From NCBI RefSeq assembly GCF_900110035.1, contig NZ_FOCF01000001.1, forward strand, positions 620,001-684,000: DNA of 64,000 nucleotides. Direction: 5' to 3'. This document shows, piece by piece, positions 27,172-35,183 of this stretch; position 1 is the first letter of the stretch; each line of letters begins with the position of its first letter. The notes beneath the pieces were generated by a model. The model saw only the letters and a list, made by a program, of their open reading frames with translations. It had not been told where the DNA came from and made no database searches. The position numbers and the translations under genes are program-made. This stretch comes from Sphingomonas gellani. Lineage in GTDB: Bacteria; Pseudomonadota; Alphaproteobacteria; Sphingomonadales; Sphingomonadaceae.

Positions 27172-28075
27172 CGGCCGTCCGCGTGACTGCCGGGGCGTAG
27201 CGGTCGATCGCCCAGCCGCAGAAGTCCGCGAACTGCTGTGGGTCACGCGGCGGGCTGGTGTGGTGCTGCCCGTCGCCAAGATGCTCCGGTGTGAAGCAGA
27301 AGGTGAGCGTGACGTCGAAGTCCGCCAAGGCGTCCATCTGGCGGTCGAACCAGTCGGTCGCGTTCGGGCGAAAGCTGTCGGCCCAGGACAGGCCGGTACG
27401 CAGATGGCGCGTGCCCAGCCGCTTCATCCACGCCACCGCATCGTCTAAGCGCGGGTCCTGATAATGGAACCATTGCATTAGGCCCATCTCGCTGGCGACA
27501 CGCGCATAATCGTCCAGCGACGGCTTGGGCGTGCCATCCTCCCGGATCAGGCCCATGTAGAAATGGCGGTAATAGCTGGACCCCTCCGCCTCCCGGTGGC
27601 GGGTTTCGGCGCCCCAGCTGTGCGGCAGGTCGAACAGCGAATACCAGAAGATGCGCGGCACCCGCCCGATCAGCAGTTCGGCGGTGCGATTGACGCCGAA
27701 CACCTGCACCTCCTCGGCCCCGAAGGAGCCGACGCCCACCTCCGTCACCCAGATGGGCTTCTCGGTCACCGCCTCGATCTCCGCGATCTTGTCCGGCCAT
27801 GCGTGGATCGGCCACAGGTTCCAGTCGAGCGGGAAGCCGTGGATGGCGATCACGTCCACCTCGTCCAGCCCGCCATGCCCCTCGACCCGTTGCAGCCACA
27901 GCGGATCGATCGGCGACATGCCGCCCAGCACCCGCGTCACGTCGGGATTGGCCTGACGGATGGCGGAACCGGCGCGCGTCACCATGTCGGAGAAGCGCGA
28001 CCAGTCGGGATCGAGCGCCGGGTCCCAATGGGACTTGTTGTTCGGCTCGTTCCAGATCATCGCGGCTTCGATCAC
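27161..28075 (-). CDS. glycoside hydrolase of clan GH-A type with circularly permuted barrel
   Basis: A 304-aa protein that begins almost at the acid/base motif: IWNEPNN puts Glu10 near the first residue. The probable nucleophile is Glu112 in WVTEVGVGSFG, and FWYSLFD plus a LIREDGTPKPSL stretch at about 177-187 look like the usual end of such barrels. After that comes text normally found at the start: VAWMKRLGTRHLRTGLSW (about 214-231), TLTFCFTPEH (256-265) and FADFCGWAIDRYAP (282-295), which in ordinary relatives runs straight into WNEPN. So strands 4-8 precede strands 1-3. The GTG start overlaps the methyltransferase stop (GTGA). It is often labelled beta-xylosidase; true substrate unknown. 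No signal peptide, so cytoplasmic. Confidence 0.8.
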   Translation of the reverse strand: MIEAAMIWNEPNNKSHWDPALDPDWSRFSDMVTRAGSAIRQANPDVTRVLGGMSPIDPLWLQRVEGHGGLDEVDVIAIHGFPLDWNLWPIHAWPDKIAEIEAVTEKPIWVTEVGVGSFGAEEVQVFGVNRTAELLIGRVPRIFWYSLFDLPHSWGAETRHREAEGSSYYRHFYMGLIREDGTPKPSLDDYARVASEMGLMQWFHYQDPRLDDAVAWMKRLGTRHLRTGLSWADSFRPNATDWFDRQMDALADFDVTLTFCFTPEHLGDGQHHTSPPRDPQQFADFCGWAIDRYAPAVTRTAVTA

Positions 28076-28866
28076 TTGGCACTCTCCTTGGCGGGGTAAA
28101 CGGCCGCCGCACCCTGGTCGCTGTACGGCACGTCCGTGACACGGCAAAGATAAACGTCGTTCTGCGGCTGCGCCTCCACCGTGAACCCTGCGGCGCGCAG
28201 CATCGCCTCCGAACAGGCGCGGTTCGGGGCCCACCAGTTGGTCCAGTCGTCGGCGAACCGCTTCTCAATGAAATGCATCTTCGGATAAGCGGGATCGTCG
28301 AAATAGGGCGGCGGAGTCACCGTACCGGGCATGTAGAAGGGGTGGTTCTCCGGCACCTCCACCGTGTCACGCGATCCCTGTTGCAGCGTCTGGAACAGCA
28401 TCAGGTCGCGCGCGACATGTTCGCGGATCAGGTCCAGCGCGAGCAGCGGGTGACGCAGATGGTACAGCACGCCCATGAAGATCACGAGGTCGAACGTCTC
28501 GCCCAGCGCGCCAACGTCATAGACGGACAGGTTGCGGAACTCGACGCCCGAAAACCCCAGCGCTTCCGTGGCGAACCGTGCCTGCGCCAAATATCGATCG
28601 TCGGAATCGATGCCCAGCACACGGTCGGCGCCGCGCTTCTTCATCTCCACCGAGTAGAAACCGGCGTTGCAGCCGATGTCCAGAACGCTTTTGCCGGTCA
28701 GGTCGGCAGGAATGACGCCGGCGAACTTGGCGTACTTGAACCGCGGGTAATCGCCCAGGAAATGATCGGGCGCGGTCAGGATGCCATCGCCCAGATCGAT
28801 ATTGTGGAACCAGGGGGCCAGCGCCTGCACCTGTTCGCGCAGCTCTTCCCGCGATCGCGTAACCAT
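28072..28866 (-). CDS. SAM-dependent methyltransferase, TIGR04290 (Rta_06860) type
   Basis: A 264-aa class I methyltransferase. SAM motif I is VLDIGCNAGFYS (about 61-72), then GIDSDDRYLAQAR, and FDLVIFMGVLYHLRHPLLALD follows as the post-I region. The N-terminus with LAPWFHNIDLGDG and LGDYPRFKY is what I associate with the TIGR04290 family, which sits next to glycosyltransferases in many proteobacteria. It probably methylates a sugar hydroxyl of the glycan made by the divergent operon, but the acceptor is unproven. It begins directly after the phosphatase stop and overlaps the glycoside hydrolase start. Confidence 0.83.
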   Translation of the reverse strand: MVTRSREELREQVQALAPWFHNIDLGDGILTAPDHFLGDYPRFKYAKFAGVIPADLTGKSVLDIGCNAGFYSVEMKKRGADRVLGIDSDDRYLAQARFATEALGFSGVEFRNLSVYDVGALGETFDLVIFMGVLYHLRHPLLALDLIREHVARDLMLFQTLQQGSRDTVEVPENHPFYMPGTVTPPPYFDDPAYPKMHFIEKRFADDWTNWWAPNRACSEAMLRAAGFTVEAQPQNDVYLCRVTDVPYSDQGAAAVYPAKESAK

Positions 28867-29466
28867 TCACTCAACCCCTTCGTTCAACCGCATCACGCGC
28901 CCGCCCCAATCACCCAGCACCACCTGCGTCACCGATGCGGGGTCTATGTCGAACCGCCCCACATCATCGAGCGACAGGTTCAGCACATGGCAGACGGCTG
29001 CCTTTATCATGTCCGCATGGCTGACCAGCGCGACCGCCTGTCCGTCGTGGCGCGCCGCCACCTCCGTCATGAAGCCTACGATCCGCGCCTGAGCCTCCGC
29101 CATCGTCTCGCCGCCTGGAATGCGTGCAGTGCCGCGCTGCTCGTTCCACGCCCGCCATGCGGGATCGTCGCCGAACGTGTCGAAGGCGCGACCGGTCCAG
29201 TCGCCCATGTCGATCTCCATCAGCGGTTCCGCGACTTCCGCCGGACCGATGCCACAAGCGGCGGCGATGGCGTCGGCCGTCTCGCGCGTGCGGTCGAGCG
29301 GGCTGCAAAACACATGCCGCAGCGATGCGCGACTGAGCCGTATCGCAAGGGCGCTCGCCTGCTGCCGTCCCGCCTCGCTCAGCGGGATGTCGGCCAGCCG
29401 CCCGGACAGTCGCAGGTTCAGGTGGATGTGCGCCGCGTGCCTGACAAGGAATAGGGTCGCCGCCAC
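28867..29466 (-). CDS. histidine phosphatase (phosphoglycerate mutase-like)
   Basis: A 199-aa branch 1 histidine phosphatase. The N-terminal VRHAAH provides Arg9 and the phospho-acceptor His10. CSPLDRTRETA gives the second Arg, Glu84 is the likely proton donor, and SHADM at about 149-153 holds the second catalytic His150. The layout fits the small-molecule phosphatases related to CobC or GpmB. In this cassette a sugar-phosphate or nucleotide-sugar phosphatase role is plausible. It is the first gene of the minus arm, read from the shared 213-base divergent control region, and it abuts the methyltransferase with no gap. Confidence 0.85.
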   Translation of the reverse strand: MAATLFLVRHAAHIHLNLRLSGRLADIPLSEAGRQQASALAIRLSRASLRHVFCSPLDRTRETADAIAAACGIGPAEVAEPLMEIDMGDWTGRAFDTFGDDPAWRAWNEQRGTARIPGGETMAEAQARIVGFMTEVAARHDGQAVALVSHADMIKAAVCHVLNLSLDDVGRFDIDPASVTQVVLGDWGGRVMRLNEGVE

Positions 29467-29548
29467 GTGATGAGGTCATCCCGGTTGGCGCATCGCCGGC
29501 TGGCGAGCGACCGTTGCTGAAGCCGGGTCACATGGGACCACGTCGGCA

Positions 29549-29573
29549 GGAACAAAGAAGAAGAAGCTTCGTT
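29549..29573 (+). promoter_or_regulatory. EcfG (general stress sigma factor) promoter, plus direction
   Basis: GGAAC at 29549-29553 and CGTT at 29570-29573 are separated by exactly 16 bases, a perfect match to the alphaproteobacterial EcfG consensus GGAAC-N16/17-CGTT. It faces the six-gene epimerase/glycosyltransferase operon, whose first ATG is at 29680, leaving a leader of about 100 bases. I found no other match in front of any gene in this window. Confidence 0.75.
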
Positions 29574-29575
29574 CC
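29551..29575 (-). promoter_or_regulatory. EcfG-type promoter, minus direction, overlapping the plus one
   Basis: The GTTCC at 29571-29575 is GGAAC on the minus strand. Sixteen bases further on lies TGTT (minus 29554-29551), so the same element reads GGAAC-N16-TGTT toward the phosphatase-methyltransferase-hydrolase operon (first ATG at 29466). Only the least conserved base of the -10 differs from consensus. The symmetry would let one sigma factor serve both arms, though not both at the same instant. Confidence 0.55.
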
Positions 29576-29614
29576 ACAAGGCTTCATAATGGCTTGCGTC
29601 GCGGGGATGCAACG

Positions 29615-29660
29615 GTTCTATGTAGAACAATGCTGCCGCGCCGGATGGGCGCGGCGTTTT
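29615..29660 (+). promoter_or_regulatory. palindrome and terminator-like hairpin in the glycan operon leader
   Basis: Two elements sit in the leader. GTTCTA-TG-TAGAAC (29615-29628) is a perfect palindrome and may be an operator. GCCGCGCC/GGCGCGGC (29635-29642 and 29648-29655, five-base loop) is an eight-pair GC hairpin followed at once by GTTTT, the form of an intrinsic terminator. It ends eight bases before the AAGGAG site of the first epimerase gene, so it could attenuate the operon or stop upstream transcripts. The remaining part of the gap 29467-29548 shows nothing I can name. Confidence 0.5.
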
Positions 29661-29679
29661 CAGGGGCAAGGAGTACGGC

Positions 29680-30795
29680 ATGAGTGAAACGGTTCTGGTG
29701 ACCGGCGGCGCGGGTTTCATTGGTCGGTCGGTGACCGACGAGCTGCTTCGTCGGGGCAACAAGGTCCGTGTTCTCGATGCCCTGATCGAACAGGTCCATG
29801 GCGATGTCGACGGGTCCGAGGTTCTGAACCGCGATGCCGAACTGCTGCGCGGCGACGTGCGCGACAAGGACGCGGTGCGCCGCGCGCTGGAGGAGGTCGA
29901 TGCCGTCGTCCACCTGGCCGCAGAGGTCGGGGTCGGCCAGTCGATGTACGAGGTCGAACGCTATACCTCCACCAACGATGTCGGCACCGCCGTTCTGTTC
30001 GAGGCGCTGATCGATCGTCCGGTGCGGCGCGTCGTCACCGCGTCGTCCATGTCGATCTATGGCGAGGGGCTGTACAAGGATGCCGATGGCAAGCTGGTCG
30101 AGGATGCCGAGCGGCACGGGCTGAAGGATGGACTGACCAACTGGGAACCCGTCGATGCGCAGGGGCGCCCGCTGTCGCCGGTGGCGACGCCGGAGTGGAA
30201 GCGGCCGAACCTGTCGTCGATCTACGCGCTCAACAAATATGTGCAGGAGCGCACGACCCACATCATGGGCGCGCCCTATGGCATGGAAAGCGTGTGCCTG
30301 CGGTTGTTCAACGTCTATGGTCCGGGTCAGGCGCTGTCGAACCCCTATACCGGCGTCCTCGCGATCTTCGCCTCGCGCCTGCTCAACGGGCAACAGCCGA
30401 TGATCTTCGAAGATGGCGAACAACGCCGCGACTTCGTGCACGTGTCCGACGTGGCGCGCGCCTTTGCCGACGCACTGGTGCTGCCGCAGGCGGCGGGCGG
30501 TACGTTCAACATCGGGTCGGGCCATGACCGCTCGGTCAGCGAGGTGGCGACCGAACTTGCGCGCGCGATGGGCAAGAACGACATCACCCCGCAGATCGTC
30601 GGCAAGGCGCGGATCGGTGACATTCGCCATTGTTTCTGCGACACGAGCAACAGCCGCGAGAAGCTGGGCTTCGAGGCGCGGCAGGATTTCGGTGCGGGCC
30701 TGGCTGAGCTTGCGGAGTGGGTGGCGGAGCAGACCGCGGTCGACCGCGCGGAACAGATGCGCGCCGAACTGGAAGCACGAGGTCTGGTGGCGTGA
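29680..30795 (+). CDS. NAD-dependent epimerase/dehydratase (dTDP-L-rhamnose 4-epimerase-like)
   Basis: A 371-aa extended SDR. The cofactor loop is TGGAGFIG (8-15), VVHLAAEVGVGQSMYE follows, then catalytic Tyr182 and Lys186 in YALNK. LRLFNVYGPGQALSNPYTGV and RDFVHVSDVARA are standard sugar-nucleotide epimerase motifs. The closest wording I know is that of dTDP-L-rhamnose 4-epimerases of the WbiB kind, but UDP-sugars are possible. AAGGAG lies at good spacing before the ATG. It is the first gene of the plus arm and overlaps the next as GTGA, so both epimerases should be made in step. Confidence 0.87.
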   Translation: MSETVLVTGGAGFIGRSVTDELLRRGNKVRVLDALIEQVHGDVDGSEVLNRDAELLRGDVRDKDAVRRALEEVDAVVHLAAEVGVGQSMYEVERYTSTNDVGTAVLFEALIDRPVRRVVTASSMSIYGEGLYKDADGKLVEDAERHGLKDGLTNWEPVDAQGRPLSPVATPEWKRPNLSSIYALNKYVQERTTHIMGAPYGMESVCLRLFNVYGPGQALSNPYTGVLAIFASRLLNGQQPMIFEDGEQRRDFVHVSDVARAFADALVLPQAAGGTFNIGSGHDRSVSEVATELARAMGKNDITPQIVGKARIGDIRHCFCDTSNSREKLGFEARQDFGAGLAELAEWVAEQTAVDRAEQMRAELEARGLVA

Positions 30796-31913
30796 GCGCG
30801 CTGGATTCCGAACCGGGCATGACGGATCGGGCCGATCCGGCGACCGATCCCCGCCCGGTTCTGGTCACCGGCGGGGCGGGCTTCATCGGCTCCAACCTTG
30901 CCGATCGTCTCGCGTCCGAGGGCCATGTGGTCCGGGTCTTCGATCGCCTTTCGCGCGCCGGGGTGGAGCGCAACCTGCAATGGTTGCAGGCGAACCACGG
31001 CGATCGCATCCAGGCAGTGGTTGGGGATATCCGCGACGCGGATGCGCTGGCGGAGGCGGCACGCGGGGTAAAGGCCGTGTTCCACCTGGCCGCTCAGGTC
31101 GCTGTGACGACATCGATGGTCGACCCGCGTGAGGATCACGACATCAACATCGGCGGCACCTTCAACCTGCTGGAAGCTATCCGCCGCTCCGGGGAACGCA
31201 CGCCGTTGATCTTCGCATCCACCAACAAGGTCTATGGCGATCTCGCCGACCTGGAGTTCGTCCGCGAGGGCGACGCCTATCATCCCGCCGACGCGGAGGT
31301 GCGCGCGAACGGGATATCCGAGGCGCGGCCGCTCGACTTCCACACCCCCTACGGCGTGTCGAAGGGTGCGGCGGACCAATATGTTCTGGACTATGCGCGC
31401 AGCTTCGACATCCCGACGGCCGTGCTGCGGATGAGCTGTATCTACGGTCGCCGACAGATGGGCACCGAGGATCAGGGCTGGGTCGCCCATTTCTTGATCC
31501 GGGCGCTGGAGGGGAAGCGGATCACGCTGTACGGCGACGGCTATCAGGTACGTGACATCCTCGACGTGTCGAACGCGGTGGAGGCGTACATCCAGGCGTG
31601 GCGCCGCATCGACGCGGTGCAGGGAAGGGCCTTCAACCTCGGCGGCGGACCGGGCAACGCGGTGTCGTTGCGCGAACTGCTCGCGCATATGGGCGACCTG
31701 ATCGGCCGCGAGGTGGATACCGAGTTCTCCGACTGGCGTGCAGGCGACCAGCGGTATTTCGTCGCCGATGCGCGCGCTGCGGAGAGCGCGCTTGGCCTGA
31801 CGCCCAGAGTACCGTGGCGTGACGGCGTCGCAAAGCTGGCCAACTGGCTGGCAGAGGAGCGGCGCATCAACTTCCCCGTCGGCGTTCAGGCGGAGCAGGC
31901 ACTGGCGTCGTGA
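30792..31913 (+). CDS. nucleotide-sugar epimerase, CDP-paratose 2-epimerase-like
   Basis: A 373-aa extended SDR with TGGAGFIG at 26-33, FHLAAQVAVTTSM, and YGVSK (Tyr187, Lys191). The STNKVYGD stretch at about 143-150 is the variant found in CDP-paratose/tyvelose 2-epimerases. It acts on a nucleotide-linked sugar, providing a donor for the following glycosyltransferases. The GTG at 30792 overlaps the upstream stop (GTGA), and this matches the style of the operon. An in-frame ATG at 30819 would remove nine residues before the Rossmann fold and remains possible. Confidence 0.84.
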   Translation: MSALDSEPGMTDRADPATDPRPVLVTGGAGFIGSNLADRLASEGHVVRVFDRLSRAGVERNLQWLQANHGDRIQAVVGDIRDADALAEAARGVKAVFHLAAQVAVTTSMVDPREDHDINIGGTFNLLEAIRRSGERTPLIFASTNKVYGDLADLEFVREGDAYHPADAEVRANGISEARPLDFHTPYGVSKGAADQYVLDYARSFDIPTAVLRMSCIYGRRQMGTEDQGWVAHFLIRALEGKRITLYGDGYQVRDILDVSNAVEAYIQAWRRIDAVQGRAFNLGGGPGNAVSLRELLAHMGDLIGREVDTEFSDWRAGDQRYFVADARAAESALGLTPRVPWRDGVAKLANWLAEERRINFPVGVQAEQALAS

Positions 31914-32995
31914 CACGCCTGCTGATGACCGCCGATGCCGTCGGCGGTGTGTGGAGCTACGCGGTCGACTTGGCGGCCGGGTTGCGCGCGCATGCCGTGG
32001 AGACGATCCTGGCCGTGCTCGGCCCGGCGCCCGATGAGGATCAGCGCGCGATGATCCCGGATGGCGTGGAGATGGTCGCGACCGGCCTGCCGCTCGACTG
32101 GCTGGCCCGAGGTGCCGCATCCGTCCTCGCTGCAGGCGATGCTGTGGCGGCGCTGGCGGATGCGCGTGGGGTGGACATCGTCCAGCTTAACTCGCCCGCA
32201 TTGGCTGCGAGTGGAGCCTTCACCAAGCCGGTTGTGGCGGTTGCGCATGGCTGCGTCGCGACCTGGTGGCGGGCGGCACGCGGCGGTGCGATCGATGCCG
32301 GGCTGGCATGGCATGCCGACCTGACACGACAGGGGTTGCTGGCGGCGGAGCGCGTGGTGGCACCGACCAGAGCCTTCGCAGCCGATGTGGCCGCGACCTA
32401 CGCGCTACCTGAGCAGCCTGCGGCCGTTCACAACGGACGGCGGGGGTCGTCGGGGATCGGAACGTTCGTCGCGAACCACGCCTTTACCGCTGGTCGGTTG
32501 TGGGACCCCGTGAAGGGTACGCCGTTGCTGGACAATGTGGCGGGGCGGATCGACGCGCCATTCCGCGCCGCCGGGCCGGTGATCGCCCCCCATGGCGAAA
32601 CCGTCACGACCCGCCATCTCGATCTGCTCGGCAAGCTGTCCGGCATGGCGATCGGTGCGGAGTTGGCGAGCCGCCCGATCTACGTCTCCGCCGCGCGGTT
32701 CGAGCCGTTCGGGCTCGCCGTGCTTGAGGCGGCGCAGGCCGGCTGCCCGCTGGTCCTGTCGGACATCGCCAGTTTTCGCGAGTTGTGGGACGGCGCCGCG
32801 ACCTTCGTCGATCCTGATGACGAGGACGGCTTCGCCGCCGCCGTCTCCGCACTGCTCGCCGATCCGCAGCGACATGACCGCGAGGGCCGCGCCGCCGCGC
32901 AACGGGCGCTGCGCTACACCCCCGAGCGGGTCGCCGCGGAGATGGCGGCATTGTACGCCGACGTGCTCGGCAACCGAACGGCGAGGGCCGCATGA
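31910..32995 (+). CDS. GT4-type glycosyltransferase
   Basis: A 361-aa GT-B fold enzyme. The N-terminal domain begins LLMTADAVGGVWSYAVDLAAGL, the classic GT4 glycine-rich opening. The C-terminal domain has FEPFGLAVLEAAQAGCPLVLSD, the E-x7-E motif that binds the nucleotide-sugar donor. The region around 180-200 (NGRRGSSGIGTFVANH) is unusual where an NGVD-type motif is expected. The start is a GTG overlapping the epimerase stop (GTGA), and the end overlaps the first CgeB-like gene (ATGA). Cytoplasmic or membrane-associated assembly of a glycan is expected. Confidence 0.85.
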   Translation: MTRLLMTADAVGGVWSYAVDLAAGLRAHAVETILAVLGPAPDEDQRAMIPDGVEMVATGLPLDWLARGAASVLAAGDAVAALADARGVDIVQLNSPALAASGAFTKPVVAVAHGCVATWWRAARGGAIDAGLAWHADLTRQGLLAAERVVAPTRAFAADVAATYALPEQPAAVHNGRRGSSGIGTFVANHAFTAGRLWDPVKGTPLLDNVAGRIDAPFRAAGPVIAPHGETVTTRHLDLLGKLSGMAIGAELASRPIYVSAARFEPFGLAVLEAAQAGCPLVLSDIASFRELWDGAATFVDPDDEDGFAAAVSALLADPQRHDREGRAAAQRALRYTPERVAAEMAALYADVLGNRTARAA

Positions 32996-34098
32996 AGATC
33001 GCCTATTTCACCCATTCGCTTCTGTCGTGCTGGAACCACGGCAACGCGCATTTCCTTCGTGGGGTGCTGCGCGACCTGACCGCGCGCGGGCACGACGTGC
33101 GGGTACATGAGCCGGCGGGAAACTGGAGCCTGGCCAACCTGTTGGCCGATGCGGGGGAGGGTGGCCTTGATCCGTTCCGTCGCGCCTATCCCGAGCTGTC
33201 CTCCAACAGCTTCGCCACCGACACGCCCGTCGAGGAACTTGTCGGTGACGCCGATCTGGTGATCGTGCACGAATGGAACGACCCGGCGCTCGTGGCCGAT
33301 GTCGGGCGCCTCAGGGCTGCGGGAGGAGACTTCCGCCTCCTGTTCCACGATACGCACCACCGGGTCGTCAGCGCGCCGCACGAGATGCAGGCGTTCGACC
33401 TGTCGGGATATGACGGGGTGCTGGCGTTCGGCGAAACCATCTCGCGGGTGTATCGCGAGTGGGGCTGGAGCAACGTCTGGACTTGGCACGAGGCGGCGGA
33501 CACCCGCCTGTTCCACCCGCCGGCGCAGGAGGCGGAGCGCACCGGCCTGGTGTGGATCGGCAATTGGGGCGACGGTGAGCGGACAAGCGAACTGGAAAGC
33601 TTCCTGTTTGCGCCCGCTTCGGACGCCGGCCTGCCGCTCGACATCTACGGCGTGCGGTATCCCAACGAAGCCCGCGCGACACTGGCCCGCTATGGCGCGA
33701 CCTATCACGGCTGGGCACCGAATGCTCGCGCGCCGGAGATCTTTGCGCGGCACACGGCCACGGTGCACGTGCCGCGCCGCTACTATTCGACAATCCTGCC
33801 CGGCATCCCGACCATTCGCGTGTTCGAGGCGCTGGCCTGCGGCATACCGCTGGTATCCGCGCCCTGGGACGATGCGGAAGGGCTGTTCCGCCCCGGCACC
33901 GATTATCTGGTCGCGCGGGATGGGGCGGAGATGACCCGCCACCTCACCGACCTGCGCGACGATCCGGCTTTGCGGGCATCGCTCGCCGCCTCGGGTCTTC
34001 AAACCATCTTGGCGCGTCACACATGCGCCCATCGTGTCGACGAATTGCTGGCGATCGCGGAGCAGCTCGACACCCCATCCCTTCGGAGTGCCGCATGA
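32992..34098 (+). CDS. CgeB-like glycosyltransferase, copy 1 of 3
   Basis: A 368-aa protein beginning MKIAYFTHSLLSCWNHGNAHFLRGVL. The middle part has HEAADTRLFHP and GLVWIGNWGDGE, and the C-terminal GT-B domain has GIPTIRVFEALACGIPLVSAPWDDAEGLF followed by GTDYLVARDG, which is the DUF3880/Glyco_trans_1_2 pattern of CgeB spore-maturation-like glycosyltransferases. Sequence layout is shared with the next two genes, so the three arose by duplication. ATGA overlaps lie at both ends. Donor and acceptor are unknown. Confidence 0.83.
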   Translation: MKIAYFTHSLLSCWNHGNAHFLRGVLRDLTARGHDVRVHEPAGNWSLANLLADAGEGGLDPFRRAYPELSSNSFATDTPVEELVGDADLVIVHEWNDPALVADVGRLRAAGGDFRLLFHDTHHRVVSAPHEMQAFDLSGYDGVLAFGETISRVYREWGWSNVWTWHEAADTRLFHPPAQEAERTGLVWIGNWGDGERTSELESFLFAPASDAGLPLDIYGVRYPNEARATLARYGATYHGWAPNARAPEIFARHTATVHVPRRYYSTILPGIPTIRVFEALACGIPLVSAPWDDAEGLFRPGTDYLVARDGAEMTRHLTDLRDDPALRASLAASGLQTILARHTCAHRVDELLAIAEQLDTPSLRSAA

Positions 34099-35183
34099 AG
34101 ATCGCTTTCTACGGATCAAGCCTGGTGTCCTCCTATTGGAACGGGGCGGCGACCTATTATCGCGGCATCCTGCGCGCGCTGGCGTCCCATGGCTATGACA
34201 TCACATTTTACGAGCCGGACGCGTTCGACCGCCAGCAGCACCGCGACATCGATCCGCCGGCCTACGCCAAGAGTGTCGTCTATACCGCAACCACGGACGC
34301 GTTGAACGGCGTACTGGCGGAGGCGGCGCAGGCCGACATCGTCATAAAGGCTTCCGGAGTCGGCGTGTTCGATGCGGAACTGATCGAGGGGATCACGCGC
34401 CATGCCCGGCCAGGGGCGCTTAAGATCTTCTGGGATGTCGATGCCGCGGCGACGCTGGACGAGATGCGCGGCGATGCTTCGCACCCGGTGCTGCGCGCGT
34501 TGCCGGACCTCGACATGGTGCTGACCTATGGCGGCGGTCCACCGGTCGTCGATGCCTATACCGGGTTCGGTGCGGCGCTGTGCGTTCCGGTCTACAACGC
34601 GCTCGACCCTGACACGCATCATCCGGTCGAACCCGATGCGCGGTTCGCGTGCGACCTGGCATTCCTGGGCAATCGCCTGCCCGACCGCGAGGCGCGGGTG
34701 GAGGAATTCTTCCTGCGCCCCGCATCGCTGTTGCCGGAGCGCCAGTTCCTGATCGGCGGCAACGGATGGGAGAGCAAGGCGATGCCGGGCAACGTCCGCC
34801 ATCGCGGCCATGTCTACACCGCCGAGCACAACGCCTTCAATTGCACGCCTAAGGCGGTGCTGAACGTGGCCCGTGATTCGATGGCGAACATCGGGTTCAG
34901 CCCGGCGACCCGCGTGTTCGAGGCGGCGGGCGCCGCCGCGTGCCTCATCACCGACGCGTGGGAGGGGATCGAGCAGTTCCTGAAGCCAGACACCGAGGTC
35001 TTGGTGGCACGCGACGGACAGGACGTTGCCGACCATCTTGCCGCGCTGACGCCGGAACGCGCGCGTGCGATCGGCGACGCGGCACTGGCCCGTGTCCTCG
35101 CCGAACATACCTATTCGCTGCGCGCGGAGCAGGTGCACCGCCTGTGGAGCGAGCACCTGTCGGCCGCGCGGGACGCGGCATGA
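34095..35183 (+). CDS. CgeB-like glycosyltransferase, copy 2 of 3
   Basis: A 362-aa GT-B protein opening MKIAFYGSSLVSSYWNGAATYYRGIL, parallel to copy 1. KIFWDVDAAATLDEM at about 115-129 and DLAFLGNRLPDREARVEEFF at about 193-212 are characteristic of the CgeB family. The donor side is GFSPATRVFEAAGAAACLIT, followed by WEGIEQFLKPDTEVLVARDG. Here the usual CG of the VFEAAACG motif reads AGAAA, a small departure near the donor site that may change specificity. Translation is coupled through ATGA overlaps at both ends. Confidence 0.84.
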   Translation: MKIAFYGSSLVSSYWNGAATYYRGILRALASHGYDITFYEPDAFDRQQHRDIDPPAYAKSVVYTATTDALNGVLAEAAQADIVIKASGVGVFDAELIEGITRHARPGALKIFWDVDAAATLDEMRGDASHPVLRALPDLDMVLTYGGGPPVVDAYTGFGAALCVPVYNALDPDTHHPVEPDARFACDLAFLGNRLPDREARVEEFFLRPASLLPERQFLIGGNGWESKAMPGNVRHRGHVYTAEHNAFNCTPKAVLNVARDSMANIGFSPATRVFEAAGAAACLITDAWEGIEQFLKPDTEVLVARDGQDVADHLAALTPERARAIGDAALARVLAEHTYSLRAEQVHRLWSEHLSAARDAA

